DNA of 64,000 bases from Bacteroidaceae bacterium (lineage in GTDB: Bacteria; Bacteroidota; Bacteroidia; Bacteroidales; Bacteroidaceae), in the NCBI GenBank assembly GCA_017429525.1, contig JAFROT010000020.1, positions 1-64,000 of the forward strand. The letters run 5' to 3'. The stretch's first letter is position 1. The number at the start of each line of letters is the position of its first letter. Position numbers and translations under genes: made by a program. Shown here piece by piece: positions 1 through 8,608 of the stretch. The notes beneath the pieces were generated by a model. The model made no database searches. It worked only from the letters and a program-made list of their open reading frames with translations, and had not been told where the DNA came from.

Positions 1-1
1 C

Positions 2-241
2 GACGGCAACCCCGTCACCGCCCTCCAGAACTTCACCTCGGCCAACATCATCGGCATCAACGTCAACTTCAAGCCGGGCGCCAAGCTCCAGCGCAAGCTC
101 CGCGAGGCCACCTTCGAGCCCACCATCTCCCGCAAGGCGCAGGCCGCTGCCCTCCGCGCCGAGAAGGAAGGCAAGAAGAACGCCGACTGGAATGACCCCG
201 AAAGCGAAGAGGGAGGAGGCAACGGCAACCAGGAGCCCTAA
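2..241 (+). CDS. C-terminal end of a probable outer-membrane beta-barrel protein (partial)
   Basis: The window opens inside a gene; 79 codons remain before a TAA. An alternating hydrophobic strand (NIIGINVNFKPG) resembles the last strand of a Bacteroidales outer-membrane barrel. It is followed by a charged, Lys/Arg/Glu-rich tail ending in a Gly/Asn/Glu-rich stretch. The usual terminal aromatic residue is not at the very end, so the tail would be an extra periplasmic or surface extension. The family cannot be named from this fragment. The barrel assignment is inference from the strand pattern. Confidence 0.4.
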   Translation, partial: DGNPVTALQNFTSANIIGINVNFKPGAKLQRKLREATFEPTISRKAQAAALRAEKEGKKNADWNDPESEEGGGNGNQEP

Positions 242-531
242 CAGACCCAGCAGACCCACCCCCACCAGACCCCCCCCCACCAGACCCCCCCCCAACCCCT
301 CCCGTCAGGGAGGGGAGGGGCTGGCGCGATGAAGCGCGAAGGGGAGCGCGAAGGGGCCGCGATGCTGCCTCCGTTGGCCGCTCTTGAAGAGCCGCGGTGC
401 CCCTCCCGTCAGGGAGGGTGATAGCCCGCCAGGGGGAGGGGAGGGGCTGGCGCGAAGGGGGCGCGAAGGGGAGAGCGAAGGGGCCGCGATGCTGCCTCGT
501 TGGCCGCTCTTGAAGAGCCGTGGTGCCCCTC
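242..531. repeat. GC-rich intergenic repeats with an 89-bp direct duplication
   Basis: After C-rich tandem units (CACCAGACCCCC-like) come two near-identical 89-bp copies at 317-405 and 443-531, 126 bp apart. Each contains GAAGGGG runs and the perfect palindrome GCTCTTGAAGAGC. The first copy is preceded by CCCCTCCCGTCAGGGAGGGG, which recurs exactly inside the cbiH-cbiC gene near 15163. The stretch contains no convincing gene. Confidence 0.75.
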
Positions 532-592
532 GAATAGTGGCGTAGGGCTTAGCGAACTGACGTTTGGGATGACCACTGAGCAAGCGGGTTTC

Positions 593-645
593 GTTCTTTC
601 TCTTGCAAAAATGTTGCGAAGAAACATTTTTATCGGTGAAAGAAC
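593..645. promoter_or_regulatory. Nested inverted repeat upstream of the fructan operon
   Basis: Outer arms GTTCTTTC (593-600) and GAAAGAAC (638-645) enclose inner arms AAAAATGTT (607-615) and AACATTTTT (623-631). It is followed by T-rich sequence and lies about 35 bp before the putative -7 box. It could be an operator, or a terminator for upstream transcription read on the plus strand. Confidence 0.4.
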
Positions 646-678
646 GTTTTTTATTATACATTCTTGAATAATAATAGC

Positions 679-686
679 TATATTTG
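679..686 (+). promoter_or_regulatory. Putative Bacteroidota -7 box (TATATTTG) for the fructan operon
   Basis: TATATTTG matches the TAnnTTTG -7 consensus of Bacteroidota sigma-ABfr promoters. It lies 95 bp before the chosen GH32 start. No good -33 TTTG at standard spacing was found. Confidence 0.45.
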
Positions 687-780
687 CAGCGCTAAAGGCT
701 CATGAACCGTTATTCAACTCATCCGCTTATAAACTAAAGTGCTTATAAACTCTAAAACTTATCAACTTATAAACTCAACT

Positions 781-2574
781 ATGAAAAGATTCCTTTCAGT
801 AATGTCGCTTATGGCTGCGCTCGCCCTTCCTGGCGCGAGCCAGGCGATGGCACAGAACGTGCAGGGCAAGCCCATTCGCGCCGAACAGCTGGCGAATGAC
901 AACTGGCTGTTGCACGTGTCGCCGCAAGAGACGGCCAAGTACCTGCTGCTGCCCGTCGAGGACAAGGCTCCCGAGGCTCACTTGAAGCTGATCGTTGACA
1001 ACCAGCTGTGCCGCAATATCGACGTGCGCATGGCGCTGCACAAAATCGACTACTATGTGCCCGTCGTCCTCGACGAGTTCCGTGGCCACAACCTCGTCGT
1101 GCAGGCCCACATGAACATCGACCGCAGCAACCGCGGCGGCGTGGGCTCGGAGATCTGCTGGGCCAACATACGCCTCTCCGACGCCTTCGACCAGACCAAC
1201 CGCGAGCGCTTCCGCCCGCTCTACCACCACACGCCCGTCTACGGCTGGATGAACGACCCCAACGGCATGTTCTACAAGGACGGCACGTGGCACCTCTTCT
1301 ATCAGTATAACCCCTACGGTTCCATGTGGGGCAACATGAACTGGCGCCACTCCACTTCGCGCGACCTCCTGACGTGGAACGACGAGGGCGTGGCCATTGC
1401 GCCCGACGCTCATGGTGCCATCTTCTCGGGCTCATGCGTCGTCGACGAGAAAAACACGGCAGGCTTCGGAGCCGGCGCTGTCATTGCGCTCTACACATCT
1501 GCAGGCGACGTCCAGAGTCAGTCGCTGGCCTACTCAACCGATGGCGGCCGCACCTTTACGCCCTATGCCGGCAATCCCATCCTCACGGCCGATGTGCCCG
1601 ACTTCCGCGACCCCAATATGTTCTGGAACGACGACATCAACGCCTGGAACCTCATCCTGGCCGTGGGGCAGGAGATGCGCATCTACTCCTCGCCCAACCT
1701 CAAGGACTGGAAGGAAGAGAGTCGCTTCGGCCTCGGCTACGGCAACCATGACGGCGTATGGGAATGCCCCGATTTGTTCCCTCTACCAGTTGACAAGTTG
1801 AATGGCAAACAACTCGTCAACTCATCAACTAACAACTCGTCAACTATCACAAAATGGGTTCTCGTCTGCAACATCAACCCCGGCGGCCCCTTCGGCGGCT
1901 CGGCCACGCAGTACTTCGTGGGCGACTTCGACGGTCATAAGTTCACCTGCGACTCGGCTCCTCAGGTCACCAAATGGATGGACTGGGGCAAGGACCACTA
2001 CGCAACGGTATCCTTCTGGGGCGCTCCCAAGGACCGTCGCACCGTGCTGGCCTGGATGAGCAACTGGCAGTACGCCAACGATGTCCCGACGATGCAATAT
2101 CGCTCGGCCAACTCCATCGCCCGCGACCTCGGCCTGTTCCAGAACGGCGGCGAATGGTACGTCAGCGTGAAGCCCTCGCCCGAGATGCTGGCCGCCCGCG
2201 GCAAGAAACTGAAAAGCCCCACCGAAGCCTGCGAGATGGTCGTTGACCTGAAAGGCTCGGCCACCATTACCCTCGCCAACGCCAAGGGCGAGAAGGTCGT
2301 CATGACCTACGACGACGATGCGCGCACCTTCAGCATGGACCGCACGCAGAGCGGCAACGTCGCCTTCAGCGAGGCCTTCCCCTGCACCACCGTGGCGCCT
2401 ACTCACGGACGCATCAAGCAGCTCCGCATCTTCATCGACCGTTGCTCCATCGAGGCCTTCGATGCCGACGGACACGTGGCCATGACCAACCTCGTCTTCC
2501 CCTCTGAGCCTTACAACAGCGTGAAGGTCAAGGGCGGCAAGGCCACCATCTGGGAAGTGAAAAGTGAAAAATGA
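781..2574 (+). CDS. GH32 fructan hydrolase (levanase/inulinase/invertase family)
   Basis: A 597-aa secreted glycoside hydrolase of family 32 that cleaves beta-fructosides such as inulin, levan or sucrose. The three GH32 catalytic blocks are visible: WMNDPNG with nucleophile Asp159, FRDP with transition-state stabiliser Asp277, and WECPDLF with acid/base Glu328. An N-terminal signal peptide (MKRFLSVMSLMAALALPGASQ) decides the start at 781 rather than an upstream ATG. The C-terminal part is the usual GH32 beta-sandwich. The next two genes are a sugar permease and a fructokinase, giving a fructan catabolic operon. Two oddities: a Ser/Thr/Asn-rich insertion right after the WECPDLF block, coded by CAACTCGTC-type repeats (about 1790-1852), and a final EVKSEK tail coded by the downstream heptamer array. 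Exo versus endo specificity cannot be told. Confidence 0.93.
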   Translation: MKRFLSVMSLMAALALPGASQAMAQNVQGKPIRAEQLANDNWLLHVSPQETAKYLLLPVEDKAPEAHLKLIVDNQLCRNIDVRMALHKIDYYVPVVLDEFRGHNLVVQAHMNIDRSNRGGVGSEICWANIRLSDAFDQTNRERFRPLYHHTPVYGWMNDPNGMFYKDGTWHLFYQYNPYGSMWGNMNWRHSTSRDLLTWNDEGVAIAPDAHGAIFSGSCVVDEKNTAGFGAGAVIALYTSAGDVQSQSLAYSTDGGRTFTPYAGNPILTADVPDFRDPNMFWNDDINAWNLILAVGQEMRIYSSPNLKDWKEESRFGLGYGNHDGVWECPDLFPLPVDKLNGKQLVNSSTNNSSTITKWVLVCNINPGGPFGGSATQYFVGDFDGHKFTCDSAPQVTKWMDWGKDHYATVSFWGAPKDRRTVLAWMSNWQYANDVPTMQYRSANSIARDLGLFQNGGEWYVSVKPSPEMLAARGKKLKSPTEACEMVVDLKGSATITLANAKGEKVVMTYDDDARTFSMDRTQSGNVAFSEAFPCTTVAPTHGRIKQLRIFIDRCSIEAFDADGHVAMTNLVFPSEPYNSVKVKGGKATIWEVKSEK

Positions 2575-2654
2575 AAAGTGAAAAGTGAAAAATGAAAAGT
2601 GAAAAGTGGGAAGTGAAAAGTGGGAAGTGAAAAGTGAAAAATGAAAAGTGAAAA
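2557..2654 (+). repeat. Heptamer tandem array (GTGAAAA/ATGAAAA, 14 units)
   Basis: Fourteen consecutive 7-bp units, mostly GTGAAAA with ATGAAAA and GTGGGAA variants. The array begins inside the last codons of the GH32 gene, supplies its TGA stop, and fills the gap to the permease start at 2673. Confidence 0.9.
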
Positions 2655-2672
2655 ATAAATAATCCTAAAGAT

Positions 2673-3833
2673 ATGGCAAAGACAAGTAAATTGGCAATCA
2701 TCCCCGTGATGCTCTGCTTCTTCTGCATGGGCTTCGTGGACCTGGTGGGCATCGCCTCCAACTATGTGAAAGAAGACCTCGGACTGACCGACAGCGTGGC
2801 CAACATCTTCCCGTCGCTCGTCTTCTTCTGGTTCCTCATCTTCAGCGTGCCCACGGGCATGTTGATGAACAAGATTGGTCGCAAGCAGACCGTACTGCTG
2901 TCGCTCCTCGTCACCGTCGTGTCGCTCGTGCTGCCCCTCTTCGGCGAGTCGTTCGGCGTGATGCTCGTGGCCTTCTCGCTGCTCGGCATCGGCAACGCGC
3001 TGATGCAGACTTCGCTGAACCCGCTCGTGTCAACCGTCATGGGTGGCGGCAACCTGGCCTCCACGCTCACCTTCGGACAGTTCGTCAAGGCCATCGCCTC
3101 GTTCTCGGCCCCCTATCTGGCCATGTGGGGCGCCACGCAGGTCATCCCCGAGCTCGGCCTGAACTGGCGTGTGCTCTTCGCCATCTTCCTCGTCGTAGGC
3201 GCGCTCTCCACGCTGTGGCTGTGGCTGACGCCCATTGAGGAAGCGCCCATCGAGGGCAAGCCCTCCACGTTCGTCGAGTGCTTCAAGCTCCTCGGCACCC
3301 CCATCGTCCTCCTCTCGTTCCTCGGCATCATGTGCCACGTGGGCATCGACGTGGGCACCAACACGACGGCTCCCAAGATCCTGATTGAGCGCCTTGGCAT
3401 GACGCTCAACGAGGCTGCCTTCGCCACCTCGCTCTACTTCATCTTCCGCACCATCGGCTGCCTCACGGGTTCCTTCTTCCTGCGCGTGTTGCGCATGCGC
3501 ACGTTCTTTATTATCTCCGTCTGCATGATGGCTCTGTCGATGTGCGGCCTCTATTTCGGTCAGACCAAGCTGGTGCTCTATGCGGCCATCGCCCTCGTGG
3601 GCTACGGCAACAGCAACGTCTTCTCGATGTGCTTCGCCACCGCCCTCGAATCCATGCCCGAGAAGCAGAACGAAGTCAGCGGACTCATGATCATGGGCCT
3701 CTTCGGCGGCACCGTGTTCCCGCTGCTCATGGGCGTCATGAGCGATGCCATGGGCCAGGCCGGCGCTGTGCTCGTCATGGCTGTAGGCGTCATCTACCTG
3801 TTCACCTATATCAAACAACTTAAAACTGCATAA
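2673..3833 (+). CDS. MFS sugar permease, probable fructose transporter
   Basis: A 386-aa major facilitator superfamily protein with about 12 hydrophobic helices. The N-terminal half carries GMLMNKIGRKQ, the cytoplasmic loop 2-3 motif of the superfamily. The overall pattern resembles the FucP/fucose-hexose branch common in Bacteroidota. It sits between a fructan hydrolase and a fructokinase with only 4 bases before the next start, so import of free fructose is the natural inference. Substrate is inferred from context only. Confidence 0.85.
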   Translation: MAKTSKLAIIPVMLCFFCMGFVDLVGIASNYVKEDLGLTDSVANIFPSLVFFWFLIFSVPTGMLMNKIGRKQTVLLSLLVTVVSLVLPLFGESFGVMLVAFSLLGIGNALMQTSLNPLVSTVMGGGNLASTLTFGQFVKAIASFSAPYLAMWGATQVIPELGLNWRVLFAIFLVVGALSTLWLWLTPIEEAPIEGKPSTFVECFKLLGTPIVLLSFLGIMCHVGIDVGTNTTAPKILIERLGMTLNEAAFATSLYFIFRTIGCLTGSFFLRVLRMRTFFIISVCMMALSMCGLYFGQTKLVLYAAIALVGYGNSNVFSMCFATALESMPEKQNEVSGLMIMGLFGGTVFPLLMGVMSDAMGQAGAVLVMAVGVIYLFTYIKQLKTA

Positions 3834-3837
3834 GACT

Positions 3838-4722
3838 ATGAACGAAAAACGTTATGTCGTAGGCCTGGGCGAAGTCCTGTGGGACGTGCTGCCCGAAGGC
3901 AAGAAACTCGGTGGCGCACCTGCCAACTTCGCTTACCACGCTGGTCAGTTCCTCGGTTCGGACAACACCATCGCCATCAGTGCTCTCGGTGAGGACCGCC
4001 TGGCCGAAGAGACTATCGAAGCCCTGCGCGAACACAACCTCAACGACCTGCTGCCCCGCGTGCCTTATCCCACGGGCACCGTGCAAGTGACGCTGGCCGA
4101 AGGAGGCATCCCCACTTATGATATCAAGGAGAACGTGGCTTGGGACAACATCCCCTTCGACGACGACATCGCCGCCATCGCCCGCAACTGCCGTGCTGTA
4201 TGCTTCGGCTCGCTCGCACAACGTAACATCGTCAGCCGCACCACCATCCAGAAGTTCCTGGACGCTACGCCCGACGATTGCCTCAAGATCTTCGACATCA
4301 ACCTGCGCCAGCAGTTCTACACCAAGGAGATCATCCAAGAGAGCATTCGCCGCTGCAACATCCTGAAGATCAACGACGAGGAACTCGTGCTCATCGGTCG
4401 CATGTTTGGCTATCCTGGTCTCGACATCGAGAACAAGTGCTGGCTCATCCTGGGCAAGTACAACCTCGATATGCTCGTGCTCACCTGCGGCACCAACGGC
4501 TCCTACGTTTTCACTCCCGGTGCCGTCTCGTTCCAGGAGACGCCGAAGGTCACCGTGGCCGACACCGTAGGCGCAGGCGACTCGTTCACAGGCTCCTTCG
4601 TAGGTAGCATCCTGGGTGGCAAGAGCGTGGCCGAGGCCCACCGCATAGCCGTCCGCGTCAGCGCCTTCGTCTGCACGCAGAACGGCGCCATGCCCGAGGT
4701 TCCCGCCGAGCTGAAGGCCTAA
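3838..4722 (+). CDS. Fructokinase (PfkB/ribokinase family)
   Basis: A 294-aa PfkB-family sugar kinase, likely ATP:fructose 6-phosphotransferase feeding glycolysis. The N-terminal substrate motif GGAPANFAYHAGQFLG and the C-terminal ATP/catalytic motif TVGAGDSFTGSF (catalytic Asp248) are both present. Length is normal. It follows the permease by 4 bases and is the last gene of the fructan operon, which strongly favours fructose as substrate over other PfkB substrates. Confidence 0.9.
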   Translation: MNEKRYVVGLGEVLWDVLPEGKKLGGAPANFAYHAGQFLGSDNTIAISALGEDRLAEETIEALREHNLNDLLPRVPYPTGTVQVTLAEGGIPTYDIKENVAWDNIPFDDDIAAIARNCRAVCFGSLAQRNIVSRTTIQKFLDATPDDCLKIFDINLRQQFYTKEIIQESIRRCNILKINDEELVLIGRMFGYPGLDIENKCWLILGKYNLDMLVLTCGTNGSYVFTPGAVSFQETPKVTVADTVGAGDSFTGSFVGSILGGKSVAEAHRIAVRVSAFVCTQNGAMPEVPAELKA

Positions 4723-4946
4723 GCCCTCCGTTCGTTCCGTTCCTTCTTGTACGAACGCCAGACAGCAGAATCGCCGCATCTGTGGCTGAAAGCTCAACTC
4801 TTCGTTCGTCCCGTTCCTTCGGTTGCGATTGTATCGCAATTCACCGTCCTTTGACTGGTTCGCCCTTCATCATTGCAAAAAGGTGTTTTTCATACGCCAT
4901 CCAAAAAAAAATTGCAAATGATGAGGGGCGAATCAATTTTTATGCT
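4723..4946. other. Intergenic stretch between fructokinase and the B12 leader
   Basis: No gene is visible. It holds degenerate repeats of the TTCGTTCGTCCCGTTCCTTC type (4730-4760 and 4800-4822) and a small inverted repeat around GCGATTGTATCGC (4824-4836). No convincing fructan-operon terminator is visible. Confidence 0.5.
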
Positions 4947-4954
4947 TATCTTTG
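4947..4954 (+). promoter_or_regulatory. Putative -7 box (TATCTTTG) for the riboswitch/BtuB transcript
   Basis: TATCTTTG matches TAnnTTTG and lies about 30 bases before the first conserved riboswitch element, a sensible position for the transcription start of the leader. Confidence 0.5.
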
Positions 4955-4979
4955 CGCCCGAAACAAGGCAATCGTGGGC

Positions 4980-5145
4980 CAGAGTGTCCTCGATGCAAGG
5001 GAATCCGGTGCGAGTCCGGAGCTGTTCCTGCAGCTGTAATCCCCCATAGACAATGCCTGTCCGTATGACGCCACTGGCAAGTTAACACGTTAACAAGCTG
5101 GGAAGGTAGGACAGGCAGGGGAAAGTCAGAAGACCTGCTTTGAAT
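4980..5145 (+). ncRNA. Cobalamin (B12) riboswitch
   Basis: Conserved elements of the cobalamin aptamer appear in order. GGGAATCCGGTGCGAGTCCGG is followed by a CAGCTGTAA segment matching the 5' P3-P4 consensus. Then come GCCACTGG (about 5070), TGGGAAGG (about 5099) and the B12-box-like GTCAGAAGACCTGC (about 5124-5137). The variable arm contains GTTAACACGTTAAC. It lies directly upstream of a BtuB-type receptor. By analogy with the family it should repress the downstream receptor/chelatase genes when adenosylcobalamin is plentiful. Exact ends are approximate. Confidence 0.92.
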
Positions 5146-5258
5146 CAAGACGAGTGTCAGCGATGACGCGAGAAGCGGCCGTGTGCAGCTAATCGTAACG
5201 TCGCATATCGTCAAATCGTTTAATCTGTTCGCGTCCAGGAATAGGCGCACGGAAAATC

Positions 5259-7517
5259 ATGTTCAATATCTACCTCTGCGCAGCACAGCGCGTGATGGCT
5301 GTTTTCGTGGCACTCGTATGCCTCGTAGCCGTCGCCCAAGCTCAGGACTCCTTGCGGGCAAACCGTCTGGAGGAGGTCGTCGTGACCGGTACGGGCACGC
5401 AGCATCGGCTGAAGGACGCGCCCGTGCAGACTGAGGTCATTACGCGCCGCGAGCTGGAGCAGTATGGCGGACGCTCAATCGAGGACATCCTGGCCGGACT
5501 CACCGCCAGCTTCGCCTTCAACGAGGACGATATGGGCTCGCAGATGCAGATGAACGGACTCGGCAATGCCTATGTGCTTATATTGATCGACGGCAAGCGT
5601 CTGCACGGCGACAACGGCGGGCAGAACGACCTCAGCCTCATCGACCCGGCGCGCATCGAGCGCATCGAGATTGTCAAGGGCGCTGCGTCGGCCCTCTATG
5701 GTTCCGATGCCATTGCCGGCGTGGTCAACATCATCACCCGCAAGTACGACCGCGATGGCCTCCTGCTCGAGAATACCACGCGCGGCGGCAGCTACAACGA
5801 CTGGCGCCAGCACAACAGCGTAGGCTTCGCAATCGGCAAGATCTCGTCGCTGACCAATTTCCAACTTCAGCACAGCGACGGATGGCAGAATACCGCCCAT
5901 GAGGATCCTCATCAGACCGAATTCCCCATCTACGACTCGCGCAACAAGACCGTCAACCGCCACACCAATTGGCAGTTGGCTGAGCGCATCGACTACACGC
6001 CCCTGCCCGAGCTCTCGCTCTATGCCGAGGGCAGCATCTACCGCAAGCGCATCTACCGTCCGTCGGGCAAATATGCCGCCGTCGACGTCAAGACCTACGA
6101 CCTCGCCTATCGCAACGCCTCGGCCGCCGTGGGCGGCAAGTGGCAGGCCTCGGAGCGTGCTGTCGTCACCCTCGACATCGACTGGAACCGCCACGCCTAC
6201 GACTACGTCTTCACCGACACGACGCTCGTCGATGGCTACGACCCCTACGGGCGCTTCACCCACTATTTCCCCTATTTCCCCGACCAGCGCAACCTACAGA
6301 GCGACCAGCGGCGCACGATGGGTCACCTCAAAGGCGTCTTCGATCTGCCAGCCCAGAACCGCCTCAGCGCCGGCCTCGAGGTGCGCCACGACTGGCTGCG
6401 AGCCCCCATGCGCGTCGACCATGGTGGCACCGTCACCGATGATACCGAGGCGCTCTACGTTCAGGACGAGTATTCGCCATGGCGTCTGCTGCAGCTCACC
6501 GGTGGCCTCCGTCTCGACCGCAACCGGCAGTTCGGCGTCCACCTGACGCCCAAGCTCTCGGCCATGCTCTCGCCCACGGAATGGCTGCGCCTGCGTGCCT
6601 CGTGGTCGCAAGGCTTCAAGACACCGACGCCCAAGGAGCAGCACTATCGCTACGTCCGCGAGATGAACGGCACCTACCTCTATCTCGGCAACGCCGACCT
6701 CCGCCCCCAGACCAGCAACTACTTCTCGCTCGGCGGCGAAGTGACGGCCGGCGGCTTCTCCCTGTCCGTCACGGGCTATTATAATAAGGTGGAGGACATG
6801 ATCACGCTCGTGACCATCCCCAACTACCGTGCGCCCGAGGAGTACCAGACGATGTACGAGCTTCATAAGACCCGCCAGTACCAGAACCTCGAGGATGCCC
6901 GCACCGTGGGCGTCGACGTCAACGTGCGCTATGCTGTGCGCGACTTTGCCGTAGGCGGCTCCTACAGCTATCTCGACACCGAAGCCAACCTCTATGACAG
7001 CGAACATGAACGAATGACTGAGGTCGTCATCGACGGCATGGCCCACCACAAAGCCAGCTGGTTCGCCACCTGGAGCCACGCCTTTGGAGCCCCCTCCCGT
7101 CCCCCCCGAGGGGGGGCGACCATATCCTCGGGTCGGCAAGCGGAAACGAGCGCCTCCCCTCGGGGAGGGCGGGAGGGGGCTTCTTATCGTCTCGGCCTCG
7201 GTCTCTACGGCCGTGCCTCCTCCAAGCGCTACTATCAGCTCAACGGCAACGGCAAGGCCTACCACATCTGGCGCCTGACGTCGACCCACGACATCGCGTG
7301 TCGCGCCATTCAGTCGCGAGGAATGGCCCTCCGTCTGGAGGCGGGCGTCGACAACCTCTTCAACTACGTCGACCGCACGCCCCACGGCCTGCACCTTGGC
7401 ACCACCACTCCTGGCACCACCATCTATGCCTCAATCACCCTTCGTTTCAAACAAGGCAAAAATAAGTTTCAAACATTTAAAACCAATTCAAAACAATCGT
7501 ACAATGAAGAAGATTAA
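5259..7517 (+). CDS. btuB: TonB-dependent outer-membrane receptor, BtuB-like (first copy)
   Basis: A 752-aa TonB-dependent receptor. After a signal peptide ending near AVAQAQ comes LEEVVVTGTGTQ, typical of the TonB-box region. The plug domain carries LYGSDAIAGVVNIIT, and a long beta-barrel follows. It lies about 110 bases downstream of the B12 riboswitch, which points to cobalamin or another corrinoid as ligand. The start at 5259 could instead be the internal Met near 5293. A 94-bp palindromic GC-rich element (7088-7181) is translated in frame inside a barrel loop, giving an Arg/Gly/Ser/Pro-rich segment absent from typical BtuB. The 3' end overlaps the next gene by 14 bases, suggesting translational coupling. 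Confidence 0.88.
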   Translation: MFNIYLCAAQRVMAVFVALVCLVAVAQAQDSLRANRLEEVVVTGTGTQHRLKDAPVQTEVITRRELEQYGGRSIEDILAGLTASFAFNEDDMGSQMQMNGLGNAYVLILIDGKRLHGDNGGQNDLSLIDPARIERIEIVKGAASALYGSDAIAGVVNIITRKYDRDGLLLENTTRGGSYNDWRQHNSVGFAIGKISSLTNFQLQHSDGWQNTAHEDPHQTEFPIYDSRNKTVNRHTNWQLAERIDYTPLPELSLYAEGSIYRKRIYRPSGKYAAVDVKTYDLAYRNASAAVGGKWQASERAVVTLDIDWNRHAYDYVFTDTTLVDGYDPYGRFTHYFPYFPDQRNLQSDQRRTMGHLKGVFDLPAQNRLSAGLEVRHDWLRAPMRVDHGGTVTDDTEALYVQDEYSPWRLLQLTGGLRLDRNRQFGVHLTPKLSAMLSPTEWLRLRASWSQGFKTPTPKEQHYRYVREMNGTYLYLGNADLRPQTSNYFSLGGEVTAGGFSLSVTGYYNKVEDMITLVTIPNYRAPEEYQTMYELHKTRQYQNLEDARTVGVDVNVRYAVRDFAVGGSYSYLDTEANLYDSEHERMTEVVIDGMAHHKASWFATWSHAFGAPSRPPRGGATISSGRQAETSASPRGGREGASYRLGLGLYGRASSKRYYQLNGNGKAYHIWRLTSTHDIACRAIQSRGMALRLEAGVDNLFNYVDRTPHGLHLGTTTPGTTIYASITLRFKQGKNKFQTFKTNSKQSYNEED
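7088..7181 (+). repeat. Protein-coding palindromic element in btuB1
   Basis: Perfect 12-bp terminal inverted repeats, AGCCCCCTCCCG (7088-7099) and CGGGAGGGGGCT (7170-7181), enclose CGGAAACGA (7141-7149) and the hairpin CCTCCCCTCGGGGAGG. The element is read through in frame. The core is shared with the element at 15153-15263. Confidence 0.8.
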
Positions 7518-8589
7518 GTTCTTTCTGATGGCTCTCGCAGCCATCGTTCTCTCCGCAGGCTTCGTGGCTTGCAATGATGATGACGACATCAGCAACTGGC
7601 AGAAGTACCAGGATGCCGTGACCAAGAACGTTAAGGCCAACAAGAAAAACACTAAGGCCATCCTGCTCGTCGCCTTCGGCTCGACATGGCAGCAGGCTTA
7701 CGATGCCTTCGACGGCACCGTGACCGCCTACAAGCAGAAGTTCCCCGGCTACGACGTCTTCCTCTCCTTCTCATCGGCCATCTGCATCAACCGTGCTGCA
7801 GCCGGCGAGAACGTCGACCCGCGCAACTTCTATGCTCCCAACTTCTGGCTCAACGCTTTCGCTCAGGAAGGTGTGCGCTACAATGAGATTGTCGTGCAGT
7901 CGCTACAAGTCATCCCCGGTGAGGAGTACACGCGCGTGATCAATTATATTAAGGACTTCGCCAACAACAGCAATGGCGACCTCGACGACGACTACCTCTC
8001 GCGTGTCGTGCTGAAACTCGGTGTGCCCCTCCTTCAGGATGCCGAGAAAGATGTTCCCGAAGTGGCTAAGCAGCTCAATGCCCTCTACAAGACGCAGGCT
8101 GCCGAGGGCGTAGTCGCCTTCATGGGCCATGGCAACCCCGACAGCTACGACACCTACAAGGCTAACGTCCGCTACACCCAGCTCGAGGAAGCGCTCCAGC
8201 AGTACAGCAAGAACTACTTCGTAGGCACCGTCGACATGATGGGTAATTTCAAGACTCACGTCCTCGGACGTATGGAGGCTGCCGGCATCACCAGCGGTAA
8301 GGTCTACTGCCACCCGCTCATGTCCATCGACGGCGACCATGGCCACAACGACATGGCTGGCGACGACGACGCTTGGAACGGTGGCTACGAAGCCAACGAG
8401 GAAGGCGAAGTCGAGGACACCTCCTGGAAGATGTTCTTCAGCCGTATGGGCTACGAGTGCAACAACAGCACCATGATCGAGAAAGGCCTGCTCGAACTGC
8501 CCACCGTACGCAACGTGTGGATGCAGCACACGCAGGACGCCATCGACGGCGAAGCCCTCGACTTCTACCACTCCAAGAACCCGGAATAA
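7504..8589 (+). CDS. cbiK: CbiK/IhtB-like tetrapyrrole metal chelatase lipoprotein
   Basis: A 361-aa protein of the anaerobic cobaltochelatase (CbiK) family with an N-terminal lipobox (LSAGFVAC, Cys near residue 23). It should therefore sit outside the cytoplasm on a membrane. CbiK chelatase landmarks are present: ILLVAFGST near the start of the domain, MGHGN with His209, and IDGDHGHNDMAGDD with His279. Family knowledge: cytoplasmic CbiK inserts cobalt into sirohydrochlorin, while exported relatives such as Porphyromonas gingivalis IhtB/FetB bind haemin and are proposed to act at the surface. The gene is flanked by two TonB receptors and lies downstream of a B12 riboswitch. It may therefore handle metal in an imported tetrapyrrole rather than act in biosynthesis. 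Start at 7504 is fixed by the signal peptide. Confidence 0.85.
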   Translation: MKKIKFFLMALAAIVLSAGFVACNDDDDISNWQKYQDAVTKNVKANKKNTKAILLVAFGSTWQQAYDAFDGTVTAYKQKFPGYDVFLSFSSAICINRAAAGENVDPRNFYAPNFWLNAFAQEGVRYNEIVVQSLQVIPGEEYTRVINYIKDFANNSNGDLDDDYLSRVVLKLGVPLLQDAEKDVPEVAKQLNALYKTQAAEGVVAFMGHGNPDSYDTYKANVRYTQLEEALQQYSKNYFVGTVDMMGNFKTHVLGRMEAAGITSGKVYCHPLMSIDGDHGHNDMAGDDDAWNGGYEANEEGEVEDTSWKMFFSRMGYECNNSTMIEKGLLELPTVRNVWMQHTQDAIDGEALDFYHSKNPE

Positions 8590-8608
8590 GCAAGGATGTA
8601 AGGAATCC

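Noticed and set aside
5080..5093. Repeat-family insertion inside the B12 riboswitch
   Set aside because: GTTAACACGTTAAC resembles the octamer family, but this arm of the aptamer is naturally variable.
5475..7394. Long minus-strand reading frames opposite btuB1
   Set aside because: They are GC-rich shadows of the real gene, lacking family motifs; similar shadows oppose most genes here.
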